A stretch of 39,787 nt of DNA from contig JAJQAH010000077.1 of NCBI GenBank assembly GCA_021203885.1, forward strand, positions 1 to 39,787, read 5' to 3'. Positions within the stretch are counted from its first letter, which is position 1. Each line of letters starts with the position of its first letter. Below, in pieces: positions 15,230 through 23,975 of the stretch. A program made the position numbers and the translations under genes. Source of the DNA: Oscillospiraceae bacterium (GTDB taxonomy: Bacteria > Bacillota > Clostridia > Oscillospirales > Oscillospiraceae). The notes below the pieces were generated by a model. That model worked only from the letters and a program-made list of their open reading frames with translations, did not search any database and was not told where the DNA came from.

Positions 15230-16420
15230 GTGAATGAGATCATTTTACTCAAACTGGGGGAGATCGTGCTGAAAGGCGATAACCGCCACGTCTTTGAGGA
15301 AAAGCTGGTGAGCAATATACGCAGACGGCTGAAGGACCTGGGCGATTTCCGGGTGTACACGCGGCAGTCCATCGCCTATGTGGAGCCCGGAGACGGTCCG
15401 TGCGACATGGCCGGAGCATGGGAGGCCATGAAGAAGACCTTCGGCGTGGTCGATCTCAATCTGGCCCTGGAATGCGAAAAAGATCCGGACGCCATCGTAC
15501 GCGCCGCCTGCGAGTACCTGGGGGACAGGCTCCGGAAGGCGAAGACCTTCAAAGTGGAGTCCAAAAGATCGGATAAATCCTTTCCCATGAACTCCATTGA
15601 ACTCTCCCAGTATGTGGGGGGAGAGCTGCATGATCTCTTTCCCCATCTGAAAGCCGATATGCATAAGCCGGAGCTGACCGTCACTGTGGAGATCCGGGAC
15701 TTCTCCGCGTATGTGCACGGGGACCCGGAACCGGGCGCCGGCGGCCTGCCCGTGGGGACGGGCGGCCGGGGCGTCAGTCTGCTGTCCGGCGGGATCGATT
15801 CCCCCGTGGCCGGCTGGATGATGGCGAAACGGGGACTGGCCCTGGATATGGTGCACTTTGAGAGCCCGCCGTACACCTCCCCGCAGGCCAGGGAAAAGGT
15901 GCTGGATCTGGCCTCGCTGCTGGCGCCCTGGGTGGGCGGCCACGCGGTGCATATCGTGCCTTTTACGCATATACAGGAGGAGATCCGCCGGGCGTGCCCG
16001 GAGGAGCTGTTTACGGTCATTATGCGCCGGTTCATGATGCGCGTCGCCCAACGCGTGGCCGAACGGACCAGGGCCGGCGCCCTCGTGACGGGCGAGAGCC
16101 TGGGCCAGGTGGCGAGCCAGACCATGGAGGCCATGACATGCACGCAGGCGGTGACGCCCCTGCCGGTTCTGCGCCCGCTGATCGGCATGGACAAAGAGGA
16201 GGTCGTGCGTCTGGCCAGAAAGATCGGGACGTACGACACGTCTATCCAGCCCTACGAGGACTGCTGCACCGTGTTCACCCCGAAGCATCCGAGGATCCGG
16301 CCGGGCATGGAGGAAGTGAAGCGCGCGGAAGAAGCGCTGGCTGTGGATGAACTGACGGAAGAGGCATACCGGGGGATCGAGCGGGTCATGATTCCGGTGT
16401 CCGGGGACAGGAGGCGTTGA
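15230..16420 (+). CDS. thiI: tRNA 4-thiouridine synthetase ThiI
   Basis: 396 residues from GTG 15230; the track's start at 15191 adds non-homologous residues, while VNEIILLKLGEIVLKG is the classic N-terminus. ThiI adenylates U8 of tRNA and transfers sulfur to make 4-thiouridine; it can also serve thiazole synthesis. An N-terminal ferredoxin-like plus THUMP region (residues 1-165) is followed by the PP-loop pyrophosphatase domain with SGGIDSPVAGW near residue 186. There is no C-terminal rhodanese domain, as in most Firmicutes, so sulfur must come from a dedicated cysteine desulfurase, not seen here. Starts after GGACGGGGAGAG. Confidence 0.95.
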   Translation: MNEIILLKLGEIVLKGDNRHVFEEKLVSNIRRRLKDLGDFRVYTRQSIAYVEPGDGPCDMAGAWEAMKKTFGVVDLNLALECEKDPDAIVRAACEYLGDRLRKAKTFKVESKRSDKSFPMNSIELSQYVGGELHDLFPHLKADMHKPELTVTVEIRDFSAYVHGDPEPGAGGLPVGTGGRGVSLLSGGIDSPVAGWMMAKRGLALDMVHFESPPYTSPQAREKVLDLASLLAPWVGGHAVHIVPFTHIQEEIRRACPEELFTVIMRRFMMRVAQRVAERTRAGALVTGESLGQVASQTMEAMTCTQAVTPLPVLRPLIGMDKEEVVRLARKIGTYDTSIQPYEDCCTVFTPKHPRIRPGMEEVKRAEEALAVDELTEEAYRGIERVMIPVSGDRRR

Positions 16421-16423
16421 CCC

Positions 16424-17731
16424 TTGTGGAATGATGATCCGAAAATCGATGAGGGGCGCGAAAACGGGGGACTCGACGTCGAGATCCTGTCGGTGGGGAC
16501 CGAGTTGCTGCTGGGCGGCACGGCGAATATCGACGCCATGCTGCTGTCCAGACGGCTCAGCGAGCTGGGCCTGAACGTGCGGTATCACACGGTGGTGGGC
16601 GACAATCCCGTGCGCCTGAAGCGCGCCGTGGAGCTGGCCCGGTTGCGCTCCGATATCCTGATCACGACCGGCGGCCTGGGGCCCACCTGCGATGATCTGA
16701 CGAAGCAGACGGTGGCGGCCGCCTTCAACAAAAAACTGGTCCTGCAGCAGAGCGTGGTCGATTCCATCCGGGAGCGGTTCCGGCAGATGGGCCGGGAGAT
16801 GCCCGAAAACAATCTGCAGCAGGCCATGCTGCCGGAAAACTGCACGATCCTGCCGAACGAGTGCGGCACGGCGCCGGGCTGTGCATTCGAGAGCGGCGGT
16901 GTGCATGTGATCATGCTCCCCGGGCCCCCGAGGGAGTGCACCGCCATGTTCGACGGCAGCGCCGTCAAATACCTGTCGCTTCTGCAGCAGGGGGTCATCC
17001 TGTCCAGTACGGTCAGGATCTTCGGGATCACGGAGTCCCGGCTGGATGAGATACTGCGGGAAGACATGGACAGTATGGAGAACCCGACCATGGCCCCGTA
17101 TATCAAGGAAAACGACTGTGAACTGCGGGTGACGGCGAAGGCGGAGACGCGGGAGCGGGCGGAAGAGATGATCGGTCCCGTGATCGAGAAACTCCGGCTG
17201 CAGCTGGGCGATCTGATCTACGGCGTGGACGTATCTTCTCTGGAGCAGGTGGCGCTGGACGGGCTGCGGGAGCGGGGGCTGACCCTGGGCACGGCGGAAT
17301 CGTGCACGGGCGGCCTGATCGCGAAGCGGATGACCGACCTGCCGGGCTCCTCGGACGTTTTCCGGGGCGGCGTGGTCAGTTACTGCAACGAGATCAAGGA
17401 GTCGGTACTGAACGTGCCGGAGGATGTGCTGGCGGAGTACGGCGCCGTATCCCTTCAGACGGCCAGGGAAATGGCCGAGGGGGCGCGCAGGGTCCTGCAC
17501 TGCGACCTGGCCGTATCCGCCACCGGCGTGGCCGGGCCCGGGCCGGACCGGGAAGGAAACGAGGCGGGACTGGTCTATATCGGACTGGCGGCGGAGGAAG
17601 GCTGCTTCGTGCGCCGGGTCAGCCTGGGCGATACCGGCCGGGAGCGGGTGCGCAACCTGGCGGCCAGCCACGCTTTTGACATGGTGCGCCGCTGGCTGAA
17701 CGGCCTGCCGCTGGAGGACCCGTCCCGGTAG
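16424..17731 (+). CDS. cinA: CinA family competence/damage-inducible protein (NMN amidohydrolase-type)
   Basis: 435 residues. The N-terminal MoeA/MogA-like (MoCF/COG1058) domain opens with VEILSVGTELLLGGTANIDAMLL and has TTGGLGPTCDDLTK and LPGPPREC. The C-terminal CinA domain has GTAESCTGGLIAKRM (about residue 289) and SATGVAGPGPDREGNEAG; this domain deamidates NMN in pyridine-nucleotide recycling. The start is uncertain: TTG 16424 follows AGGAGG by 9 nt and is the only initiator codon in frame before the conserved sequence, leaving an unusual 16-residue N-terminal extension. It lies 3 bp after thiI. Confidence 0.93.
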   Translation: MWNDDPKIDEGRENGGLDVEILSVGTELLLGGTANIDAMLLSRRLSELGLNVRYHTVVGDNPVRLKRAVELARLRSDILITTGGLGPTCDDLTKQTVAAAFNKKLVLQQSVVDSIRERFRQMGREMPENNLQQAMLPENCTILPNECGTAPGCAFESGGVHVIMLPGPPRECTAMFDGSAVKYLSLLQQGVILSSTVRIFGITESRLDEILREDMDSMENPTMAPYIKENDCELRVTAKAETRERAEEMIGPVIEKLRLQLGDLIYGVDVSSLEQVALDGLRERGLTLGTAESCTGGLIAKRMTDLPGSSDVFRGGVVSYCNEIKESVLNVPEDVLAEYGAVSLQTAREMAEGARRVLHCDLAVSATGVAGPGPDREGNEAGLVYIGLAAEEGCFVRRVSLGDTGRERVRNLAASHAFDMVRRWLNGLPLEDPSR

Positions 17732-17737
17732 CGGTCC

Positions 17738-17766
17738 TTGACTTTTTTTCATCTGCTTTGTAAAAT
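17738..17766 (+). promoter_or_regulatory. Promoter of proS
   Basis: TTGACT (17738-17743), a 17-bp T-rich spacer and TAAAAT (17761-17766). The leader to proS is only about 50 nt, too short for a T-box. Confidence 0.7.
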
Positions 17767-17821
17767 GAACGGGTGTAAATACCCGGCGCCCGGCAGCGGG
17801 ACCGGAAAGGAATGACTGAAA

Positions 17822-19261
17822 ATGGCGAACGAAAAGAAACAGGTGGAACAGATCACCGATATGGACGAGGATTTCGGCAGATGGTACACCGACGTATGCA
17901 CCAAGGCGGAACTGATCGACTACAGCAGCGTCAAGGGAATGTTTGTCCTGCGTCCGCTGGGGTACGCCATCTGGGAGAATATCCAGAAGATCCTGGACGA
18001 GGAATTTAAACGCCTGGGGCATGAGAACGTGTATATGCCCATGCTGATACCGGAATCCCTCCTGCAGAAGGAGAAGGACCATGTGGAGGGCTTCGCGCCG
18101 GAGTGCGCATGGGTGACCATGGGCGGCGACGAGGAACTGGAGGAGAGACTGTGCATCCGCCCGACCTCGGAGACCCTGTTCTGCGAGCATTACCAGCACG
18201 TGATCCAGTCCCACCGGGATCTGCCCAAGCTGTATAACCAGTGGTGCTCCGTCCTGCGCTGGGAGAAGACGTCCAGGCCTTTTCTCCGCCACCGGGAGTT
18301 CCTCTGGCAGGAGGGGCACACCATGCACGCCACCGCGGAGGAGGCCAGGGAGGAGACCCTGCGGATGCTCAACGTATACGCCGACTTCCTCGAAAACTCA
18401 CTGGCCATCCCGGTCATCAAGGGCCGGAAGACCGACAAGGAAAAATTCAACGGCGCGGAGGAGACCTACACCGTGGAGTGCATGATGTACGATAAAAAAG
18501 CCCTGCAGGGCGGCACGTCCCACTATTTCGGGGACGGGTTTGCCAAAGCGTACGACATCGCCTACACCGGCAAGGACAACCAGCTGCACAATCCGTTCCA
18601 GACATCGTGGGGGGTATCCACCCGACTGATCGGCGGGATCATCATGACCCACGGGGACAACAGGGGACTGAACCTGCCGCCCCGTATCGCGCCCGTGCAG
18701 GTCATCGTGATCCCTGTGGCCCAGCATAAACCCGGCGTGCTGGAAGCTGCCCGGGAACTGACGGACCGGCTCCGGAATGCCGGATTCCGGGTCCGGATCG
18801 ACGAGTCCGACCACGCGCCGGGCTGGAAGTTCGCCGAGCATGAGATGAAAGGGGTCCCCGTCCGGGTGGAGTACGGGCCCAAAGACATCGAGCAGAACCA
18901 GTGCGTCCTGGTGCGCCGGGATACGGGGGAGAAGACCGCGGTGCCGCTGGACGGACTGGAGGAAGCCGTCAGCCGGCTCCTGGACGATATCCATGAAAAC
19001 CTGTACAGGAGAGCGAAAGCCAATCTGGATGAAAATACCTGCCCCTGCACCGATCTGGAACAGGTCCGGGAACAGATGGAGAAACAGGGGGGCTTCGCGA
19101 AGACCATGTGGTGCGGGGACGAGGCCTGTGAGCTGAAGATGAAGGAGGTCGCGGGCGTCACGTCCCGCTGCATCCCCTTTGAGCAGGAACATCTGGGAGA
19201 TACCTGCGCCGTATGCGGCCGCCCGGCCAGCACCATGGTGATCTGGGGCGTATCCTACTGA
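17822..19261 (+). CDS. proS: Prolyl-tRNA synthetase, short archaeal/eukaryal type
   Basis: 479 residues. Class II synthetase charging tRNA-Pro in the cytoplasm. Class II motif 1 region [17 protein letters not shown], motif 2 [21 protein letters not shown] and motif 3 [16 protein letters not shown] are present. The editing INS domain of the roughly 570-residue bacterial type is missing. Instead there is an anticodon-binding domain followed by a C-terminal extension with cysteines (CPC, CGDEAC, CAVCG) like the zinc-binding domain of the archaeal/eukaryal-type enzyme. Many Clostridia, Mycoplasma and Thermus carry this type. ATG 17822 follows GGAAAGGAATG. The two downstream genes may be cotranscribed. 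Confidence 0.95.
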   Translation: MANEKKQVEQITDMDEDFGRWYTDVCTKAELIDYSSVKGMFVLRPLGYAIWENIQKILDEEFKRLGHENVYMPMLIPESLLQKEKDHVEGFAPECAWVTMGGDEELEERLCIRPTSETLFCEHYQHVIQSHRDLPKLYNQWCSVLRWEKTSRPFLRHREFLWQEGHTMHATAEEAREETLRMLNVYADFLENSLAIPVIKGRKTDKEKFNGAEETYTVECMMYDKKALQGGTSHYFGDGFAKAYDIAYTGKDNQLHNPFQTSWGVSTRLIGGIIMTHGDNRGLNLPPRIAPVQVIVIPVAQHKPGVLEAARELTDRLRNAGFRVRIDESDHAPGWKFAEHEMKGVPVRVEYGPKDIEQNQCVLVRRDTGEKTAVPLDGLEEAVSRLLDDIHENLYRRAKANLDENTCPCTDLEQVREQMEKQGGFAKTMWCGDEACELKMKEVAGVTSRCIPFEQEHLGDTCAVCGRPASTMVIWGVSY

Positions 19262-19321
19262 CGGAGAAGACCGATCCGTTCCGGCCCGCGGGCGGGAACA
19301 GATCAGAAGAGAGGAAATTTT

Positions 19322-19861
19322 ATGGATCAGACCGGATTCATCCACGATGACATCGATATAAAAGTCCTGGTTCTCTATCTTACGGGCCGCCTGGAATACC
19401 CGGTCGATATGAACGAGCTGACCGAACTGAGCATGTGCGACAACGGGGTTCGGTACTTCGAGCTGGCGCAGGCGGTCGGGGAGATGGTGGAGTCTGGGCA
19501 CCTGAAAATGGACCAGGGCCTGTACACCATCACGGAGACCGGCCGGCGGGATATGGAGATCTGCCAGGATCAGCTGGCCTACTCCCTCCGGCAGAAATGC
19601 GACCGCAATCTGGCCGCGATGAACGTCCGGCTGCGGGAGGAAGCCCAGACCGGGGCGAGGGTGCTGCCCCAGCCGGACGGCAGTTTCATCGTCCGGATCC
19701 GGCTGACTGAGAAGGATTCCGTGCTGCTGTATCTGGAGCTGAACTGCGCCGTGCAGGAGGACGCGGACCGGATTGCCGCGTCCTTTAAAAAGAATCCCCA
19801 TCAGGCCTACCGCGACATCCTGACTACACTTCTGAAAGGGGAAAAGGAAGATAATGAGTGA
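19322..19861 (+). CDS. DUF4364 family protein
   Basis: 179 residues. The sequence IDIKVLVLYLTGRLEYPVDMNELTEL, followed by an alternation of helices and TITETGRRDME, matches the clostridial DUF4364 family. The N-terminal part looks like a winged-helix fold of the PadR/MarR kind (helix, LKMDQGLYTITETG as wing), so DNA binding is possible, but no function is established. The gene lies 60 bp after proS and overlaps the following membrane-protein gene by 8 nt, suggesting translational coupling. ATG 19322 follows AAGAGAGGAAA. Confidence 0.82.
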   Translation: MDQTGFIHDDIDIKVLVLYLTGRLEYPVDMNELTELSMCDNGVRYFELAQAVGEMVESGHLKMDQGLYTITETGRRDMEICQDQLAYSLRQKCDRNLAAMNVRLREEAQTGARVLPQPDGSFIVRIRLTEKDSVLLYLELNCAVQEDADRIAASFKKNPHQAYRDILTTLLKGEKEDNE

Positions 19862-20789
19862 GCCCGAGCTGTTCGGAATACCGCTCCACATGCTGTTCCT
19901 GTACTTTATCGTCTATTCATTCCTGGGATGGTGCATGGAGACGGTATTCTGCTCCATAAGAGCAAAAAAACTGGTCCCGCGCGGCTTTCTGGCGGGCCCG
20001 CTGTGTCCCATCTACGGCGTGGGCGTGCTGATGATGATCTGCTTTTTCGAGCCCATCAAAAAATGGCCGGTCCTTTTTTTCGTCGTGGCCGTTATCGTCA
20101 TGTCCGCGTGGGAATATTTCGTCTCCTGGCTGCTGGAAGTCACCACACACGTAAAATACTGGGACTACAGCAAGCACAAATTTAATCTGCACGGGCGGAT
20201 CTGCCTGCAGATCAGCCTGACCTGGGGCATCCTTTCCTTCGCGGTCGTATATCTGGTCCATCCGCTGATCTCCGACCTCGTCATGAAGGTGCCGTCGAAT
20301 ATCCGGCTTATCCTGTCCGCCGTTTTTGCGGCTGCCCTGCTGGTCGACCTGGTCTTTACGGTCCGCAGGCTGGCTCTCATCGGCAAGCTGACGAGAGAGC
20401 TGGAGGCAGCCGGCAAGAAGCTGGAAAAAGCCGGCGAGCGCACGGAGGCGACCGTGAAAAAGTTCGGGGAGAAAGAAGAGGAGAAGCACACGGAGCATAA
20501 AGAAGAGAGAGAGGAAATGCGCGAGGAGCACAGGGAAGCGAGAGAAGAAAAGAAAGAAGAAAAACAAGCCGAAAAAGACGGGAAGCTGGCCCGGAAACAG
20601 GCCGAGTACGACGCGCTGGTGGAGCGCACCGAACAAGTATCCCGCCGGTACCTGAGGCAGTACAGCAACCTCTCCTCCAGGCAGGCGCAGGAAGGCATGG
20701 AAGACGTGCGCGCGCTCCATAAAAAGAAAAACGAGGAACGGCACCGGGAGAAAGAGCAGAAGAAGAGAAGCAGAAAGAAATCCTCCTGA
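19854..20789 (+). CDS. PF06541-type multi-pass membrane protein with charged coiled-coil tail
   Basis: 311 residues. The N-terminal half has about five membrane segments, beginning LFLYFIVYSFLGWCMETVFCSI and containing RGFLAGPLCPIYGVGVL and HGRICLQISLTWG; these are hallmarks of the PF06541 family, often labelled putative ABC transporter permease (CmpB), though no ATPase partner is visible. From about residue 175 to the end the protein is a long, very highly charged Glu/Lys/Arg coiled coil (for example KEEREEMREEHREAREEK), ending in KKRSRKKSS. The tail is presumably cytoplasmic. The family function is unknown. It overlaps the DUF4364 gene. Confidence 0.82.
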   Translation: MSEPELFGIPLHMLFLYFIVYSFLGWCMETVFCSIRAKKLVPRGFLAGPLCPIYGVGVLMMICFFEPIKKWPVLFFVVAVIVMSAWEYFVSWLLEVTTHVKYWDYSKHKFNLHGRICLQISLTWGILSFAVVYLVHPLISDLVMKVPSNIRLILSAVFAAALLVDLVFTVRRLALIGKLTRELEAAGKKLEKAGERTEATVKKFGEKEEEKHTEHKEEREEMREEHREAREEKKEEKQAEKDGKLARKQAEYDALVERTEQVSRRYLRQYSNLSSRQAQEGMEDVRALHKKKNEERHREKEQKKRSRKKSS

Positions 20790-20802
20790 CACCGTTAAGA
20801 GC

Positions 20803-20839
20803 AAAAAAATTCCGGGACCTTTTGGCCCCGGAATTTTTC
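20803..20839. terminator. Bidirectional terminator between the PF06541 gene and ilvE
   Basis: AAAAAATTCCGGG pairs with CCCCGGAATTTTT, closing ACC/GG around a TTTT loop with one mismatch. A and T runs on both sides suit the convergent genes. Confidence 0.8.
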
Positions 20840-20862
20840 TTTCCCGTTTTTCGGCTGCCCCC

Positions 20863-21930
20863 TCAGGTGACGATCTCGGTCCACCCGAAGGGATCCGGGA
20901 TCTTGCCCCACTGGATCCCGGTCAGCGTATCGTAGAGGCGCTGGGTCAGCGGCCCGGTTTTCCCCTGGTTCAGCAGGGCTTTGCGGCCGTTCCAGTCCAT
21001 TTCCCCGATGGGGGAGATAACGGCGGCGGTGCCGGAGCCCCAGGCTTCCTCCAGATGCCCGGTGTCCGCGGCGTCGAACAGTTCCTGGGCGGAGATCAGC
21101 CGTTCCTCCACCGGAATGTCCCAGCTCTCCAGCAGCTCGATGCAGGAGCGGCGGGTGATGCCCGGAAGCACCGAGCCGGACAGCATGGGTGTGACCACCT
21201 TGTCGTCCAGTTTGAACAGCACGTTCATGGACCCCACTTCTTCGATGTATTTGCGCTCCACGCCGTCCAGCCACAGGACCTGGGTGAAGCCTTTCTCCTC
21301 CGCCCGCTCGCTGGCCCGGATGGAGGCCGCGTAGTTGCCTCCGCATTTGGTGAATCCGGTCCCGCCCCGGACGGCGCGCACGTCCTCGTTTTCCACGAAG
21401 ATCCGCACCGGGTCGATCCCGGAGGCGTAATAGGCACCTACGGGGCTGCAGATGATGCAGAAGATATACCGGAGCGCGGCGTGAACGCCCAGGCAGGGCT
21501 CGGTGGCGATGATGAAGGGACGGATATAAAGGGAGGTGTCCGGCGCGGACGGGACCCAGTCCTTCTCCTCCCGCACGATCGCCTTCACGGCCTCGACGAA
21601 ATTCTCCACCGAGACGGGAGGGATGCACATGCGCTCGCAGGAGTTGATCATGCGCTTTCCGTTCTCCTCCGGCCGGAAGAGCTGGATCTGGCCGTCCGGC
21701 CGGCGGTAGGCCTTCAGCCCCTCGAAGACCTCCTGGGCATAGTGCAGTACCATGGCGGACGGGTCCAGCATCAGGGGACCGTAGGGGACGATCCTGGGAT
21801 CATGCCAGCCCCGGCCGGCCTCGTAGTTCATCAGGAACATGTGGTCCGTGAAGACCTTACCGAATTCCAGTGTGTCCGGATCCGGTTTCTGTTTTAATCT
21901 TTCCGCTCTCGTTATGGTGATCGTTTCCAA
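20863..21930 (-). CDS. ilvE: Branched-chain amino acid aminotransferase
   Basis: 355 residues. Fold-type IV PLP enzyme that interconverts Val, Leu and Ile with their 2-keto acids using 2-oxoglutarate/glutamate. The length and MFLMNYEAGRGWHDPRI, HYAQEVFEGLKAYR, the lysine region GGTGFTKCGGNYAAS (PLP Schiff base) and SGSVLPGITRRSCIEL place it in the longer BCAT group shared with eukaryotes rather than the 300-residue E. coli type. The start is TTG 21930 with a GAGGGG ribosome site 7 nt before it. It is monocistronic, divergent from the helicase gene. No leader attenuator is obvious in the short space before it. Confidence 0.95.
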   Translation of the reverse strand: METITITRAERLKQKPDPDTLEFGKVFTDHMFLMNYEAGRGWHDPRIVPYGPLMLDPSAMVLHYAQEVFEGLKAYRRPDGQIQLFRPEENGKRMINSCERMCIPPVSVENFVEAVKAIVREEKDWVPSAPDTSLYIRPFIIATEPCLGVHAALRYIFCIICSPVGAYYASGIDPVRIFVENEDVRAVRGGTGFTKCGGNYAASIRASERAEEKGFTQVLWLDGVERKYIEEVGSMNVLFKLDDKVVTPMLSGSVLPGITRRSCIELLESWDIPVEERLISAQELFDAADTGHLEEAWGSGTAAVISPIGEMDWNGRKALLNQGKTGPLTQRLYDTLTGIQWGKIPDPFGWTEIVT

Positions 21931-22013
21931 AAAGACCCCTCGCTTTCCTCACCGACCCGGACGGCTTCCGGCCGGAAAGACCGTGCGGCCCGGGGCGTTT
22001 TCTCATTGGTATT

Positions 22014-22042
22014 ATTATAGCAGTCCTTTTCCAGTGATACAA
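22014..22042 (-). promoter_or_regulatory. Promoter of ilvE
   Basis: On the minus strand TTGTAT (22037-22042), a 17-bp spacer and a perfect TATAAT (22014-22019), leaving a leader of about 75 nt. Confidence 0.65.
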
Positions 22043-22060
22043 GAGGAAATGTCGCCCGCC

Positions 22061-22089
22061 TTGCCAGATTTCGGAAATTGTGGTAAAGT
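22061..22089 (+). promoter_or_regulatory. Promoter of the DEAD-box helicase gene
   Basis: TTGCCA (22061-22066), 17-bp spacer, TAAAGT (22084-22089). Its start is about 18 bp from the ilvE -35 box, so the two divergent promoters may influence one another. Confidence 0.55.
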
Positions 22090-22119
22090 ATTTGGGAATA
22101 TTGAAAAGAGGGAAGATTT

Positions 22120-23295
22120 ATGGAAATCAACGGTGAGACTGTCGCGGAGGAGTTTCGGTTCGACGAGATGAACCTGTCCGAGCCGATCATGAAGGCACTG
22201 GAGAAAAAAGGATTCACATATGCCACGCCGGTCCAGGGCGGGACGATCCCCTATTTCATGGACTGGAAGGACGTGATCGCCAAGGCTCCGACCGGGACGG
22301 GCAAGACGCTCGCTTTCGGGATCCCCATGGTGGAGCATATCGACACGGAGAGCACGGAGATCCAGGGCCTGATCCTGGCCCCCACCCGGGAACTGGCGAT
22401 GCAGATCCGGGACGATCTGCGGGAACTGTGCCAGTTTACGGAGGGTGTGCGTGTCGTCTGCCTGTACGGCGGCGCGCCCATTGAGAAGCAGACGGCGGCG
22501 CTGAAAAAACATCCCCAGATCGTGGTGGCCACGCCGGGCCGCCTGATGGACCATATGAAACGCCGCACCGTCCGGCTGGACAAGGTGGAGACCGTGGTGC
22601 TGGACGAGGCGGATCGGATGCTGGATATGGGATTCGTCAGGGACGTGACCCACATCCTGGACCGGATCCGGAACCGGCGCAATATGGGTATGTTTTCCGC
22701 CACCATCTCCAGGGAGGTCATGGATATATCCTGGGTGTACCAGAGAGACCCGGTGGAGATCACGGTACGGGCCGACGAGGAGAACCGGCCCGACATCAAG
22801 CAGTACTGCATCAAGCTCAGTGACCGGAGCGAAAAGCTGGATGCCATAGAAAGGATCATGAAGGCCGAGAATTACGACCGCTGCCTGATCTTCTGCAACA
22901 CCAAAAACATGACCGACCGGCTGGCGGGTCTTTTAAAAATGCGGGGATTTTCCGCCGCCTGTATCCACGGAGATATGCAGCAGCGCGTCCGGGAGCAGAC
23001 CCTGCAGGATTTCCGTGACGGGAAGATCAAAGCTCTCGTGGCCACGGACGTGGCTTCCCGGGGTCTGGATATCGACGACGTGGACGCGGTGTTCAATTAT
23101 GACGTGCCCGACGAGATGGAATATTACATCCACCGGATCGGACGTACCGGACGGGCCAAGCGCCACGGGGTCAGTTACGCCCTGGTGGCATCGGTCACGG
23201 AGGGCCTGAGACTGGACGAGATCATGAAGGTGAACGGGATGGAGATCGAGTGGCTCCAGTTTGACGAGGACGGCTGCCTCGTCCCCGTGGACTGA
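22120..23295 (+). CDS. DEAD-box ATP-dependent RNA helicase
   Basis: 391 residues. All core motifs are present in order: Q motif (FTYATPVQGGTIPYFM), Walker A APTGTGKT, PTRELA, TPGRL, DEAD in VLDEADRML, SAT, then the second RecA domain with IFCNTK, TDVASRGLDI and HRIGRTGRA. The C-terminal extension is minimal, unlike the longer CshA or DbpA types, so I cannot name the paralogue. Such enzymes unwind short RNA duplexes in ribosome assembly, mRNA decay or cold adaptation. Starts at ATG 22120 after AGAGGGAAG; its own promoter is seen. Confidence 0.95.
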   Translation: MEINGETVAEEFRFDEMNLSEPIMKALEKKGFTYATPVQGGTIPYFMDWKDVIAKAPTGTGKTLAFGIPMVEHIDTESTEIQGLILAPTRELAMQIRDDLRELCQFTEGVRVVCLYGGAPIEKQTAALKKHPQIVVATPGRLMDHMKRRTVRLDKVETVVLDEADRMLDMGFVRDVTHILDRIRNRRNMGMFSATISREVMDISWVYQRDPVEITVRADEENRPDIKQYCIKLSDRSEKLDAIERIMKAENYDRCLIFCNTKNMTDRLAGLLKMRGFSAACIHGDMQQRVREQTLQDFRDGKIKALVATDVASRGLDIDDVDAVFNYDVPDEMEYYIHRIGRTGRAKRHGVSYALVASVTEGLRLDEIMKVNGMEIEWLQFDEDGCLVPVD

Positions 23296-23379
23296 CCGGA
23301 AGACCGCCTCCGGATCTTTTCCGGACCGCCGTTTTCCCGCTGTTCACACAAAGTTTAAAATTAAAAGCGCCGCTTTTTC

Positions 23380-23408
23380 TTGTAAAGAGCGGCGAAAAAT
23401 GTTATAAT
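23380..23408 (+). promoter_or_regulatory. Promoter of the MarR-MarR-gltA operon
   Basis: TTGTAA (23380-23385), 17-bp spacer, perfect TATAAT (23403-23408). A 7-bp inverted repeat, CGCCGCT (23368-23374) and AGCGGCG (23388-23394), straddles the -35 box and might be an operator. A weak terminator-like repeat for the helicase gene (TCCGGA twice, near 23310-23330) precedes it. Confidence 0.65.
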
Positions 23409-23477
23409 TTCGTTAACCCCGTTAGATATTTAAAGAAGAATTCCAACGTTTTTTCAGGCTTTGGGAGGGGTTCTGAA

Positions 23478-23972
23478 TTGACAAAAGAAGAAACGGCTGC
23501 GGCCCTTCTGCAGGAATGGAACGAGCTGCACCAGAATCAGATGTTCCAAAATCTGGCCGTACCCGAGCAGGGAATACAGCTGGCGCTGGACTTTCTGGGC
23601 GAGAGAGCCGGAGAGGAGACATCCTCCGGTGACCTGGCCCGGGCGCTGCGGGTCAGTTCGGCCCGCGCGGCGGCTCTGCTGAACAAGCTTGAGGACAGGG
23701 GCCTGATCACCAGGGAGCCCTGCCCGGAAGACGGACGCAAGACGAATATCCGGCTGACGCCCAAAGGGGAGGAGGCCGAGGCCCGGATCCATGCCCAGGT
23801 GCAAAAATGGATGGAGCAGCTGGTGGAGGATGTCGGAGCCGACAATCTGAGGATGTATCTGAAACTTTCCGAGATGATCAAGGAATCCGTCAGACAGCAT
23901 CTTCAGCAGCAGGACTCCGCCGACGGGGCGGAGATCCGAAGCAATTACTTAACGAAATCTTTGGAGGTGTAA
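23478..23972 (+). CDS. MarR-type winged-helix regulator (first of pair)
   Basis: 164 residues from TTG 23478, 8 nt after GGGAGGGG. The DNA-binding core is SSGDLARALRVSSARAAALLNKLEDRGLITRE followed by the wing CPEDGRKTNIRLTPKGEE, then a helical dimerisation tail. It begins a three-gene operon with a second MarR-like gene 3 bp later and citrate synthase, so the pair probably controls this operon or closely related central metabolism. Ligand unknown. Confidence 0.85.
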   Translation: MTKEETAAALLQEWNELHQNQMFQNLAVPEQGIQLALDFLGERAGEETSSGDLARALRVSSARAAALLNKLEDRGLITREPCPEDGRKTNIRLTPKGEEAEARIHAQVQKWMEQLVEDVGADNLRMYLKLSEMIKESVRQHLQQQDSADGAEIRSNYLTKSLEV

Positions 23973-23975
23973 ACC

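Noticed and set aside
17767-17821. Possible T-box leader for proS
   Set aside because: The leader from the mapped promoter is only about 50 nt and lacks the T-box sequence.
15245-18328. 1027-residue open frame on the minus strand
   Set aside because: It lies antisense to thiI, cinA and the start of proS, all of which have clear family motifs. Its own translation is low-complexity, rich in His/Gln/Arg/Gly/Leu, as expected for a shadow of GC-rich genes.
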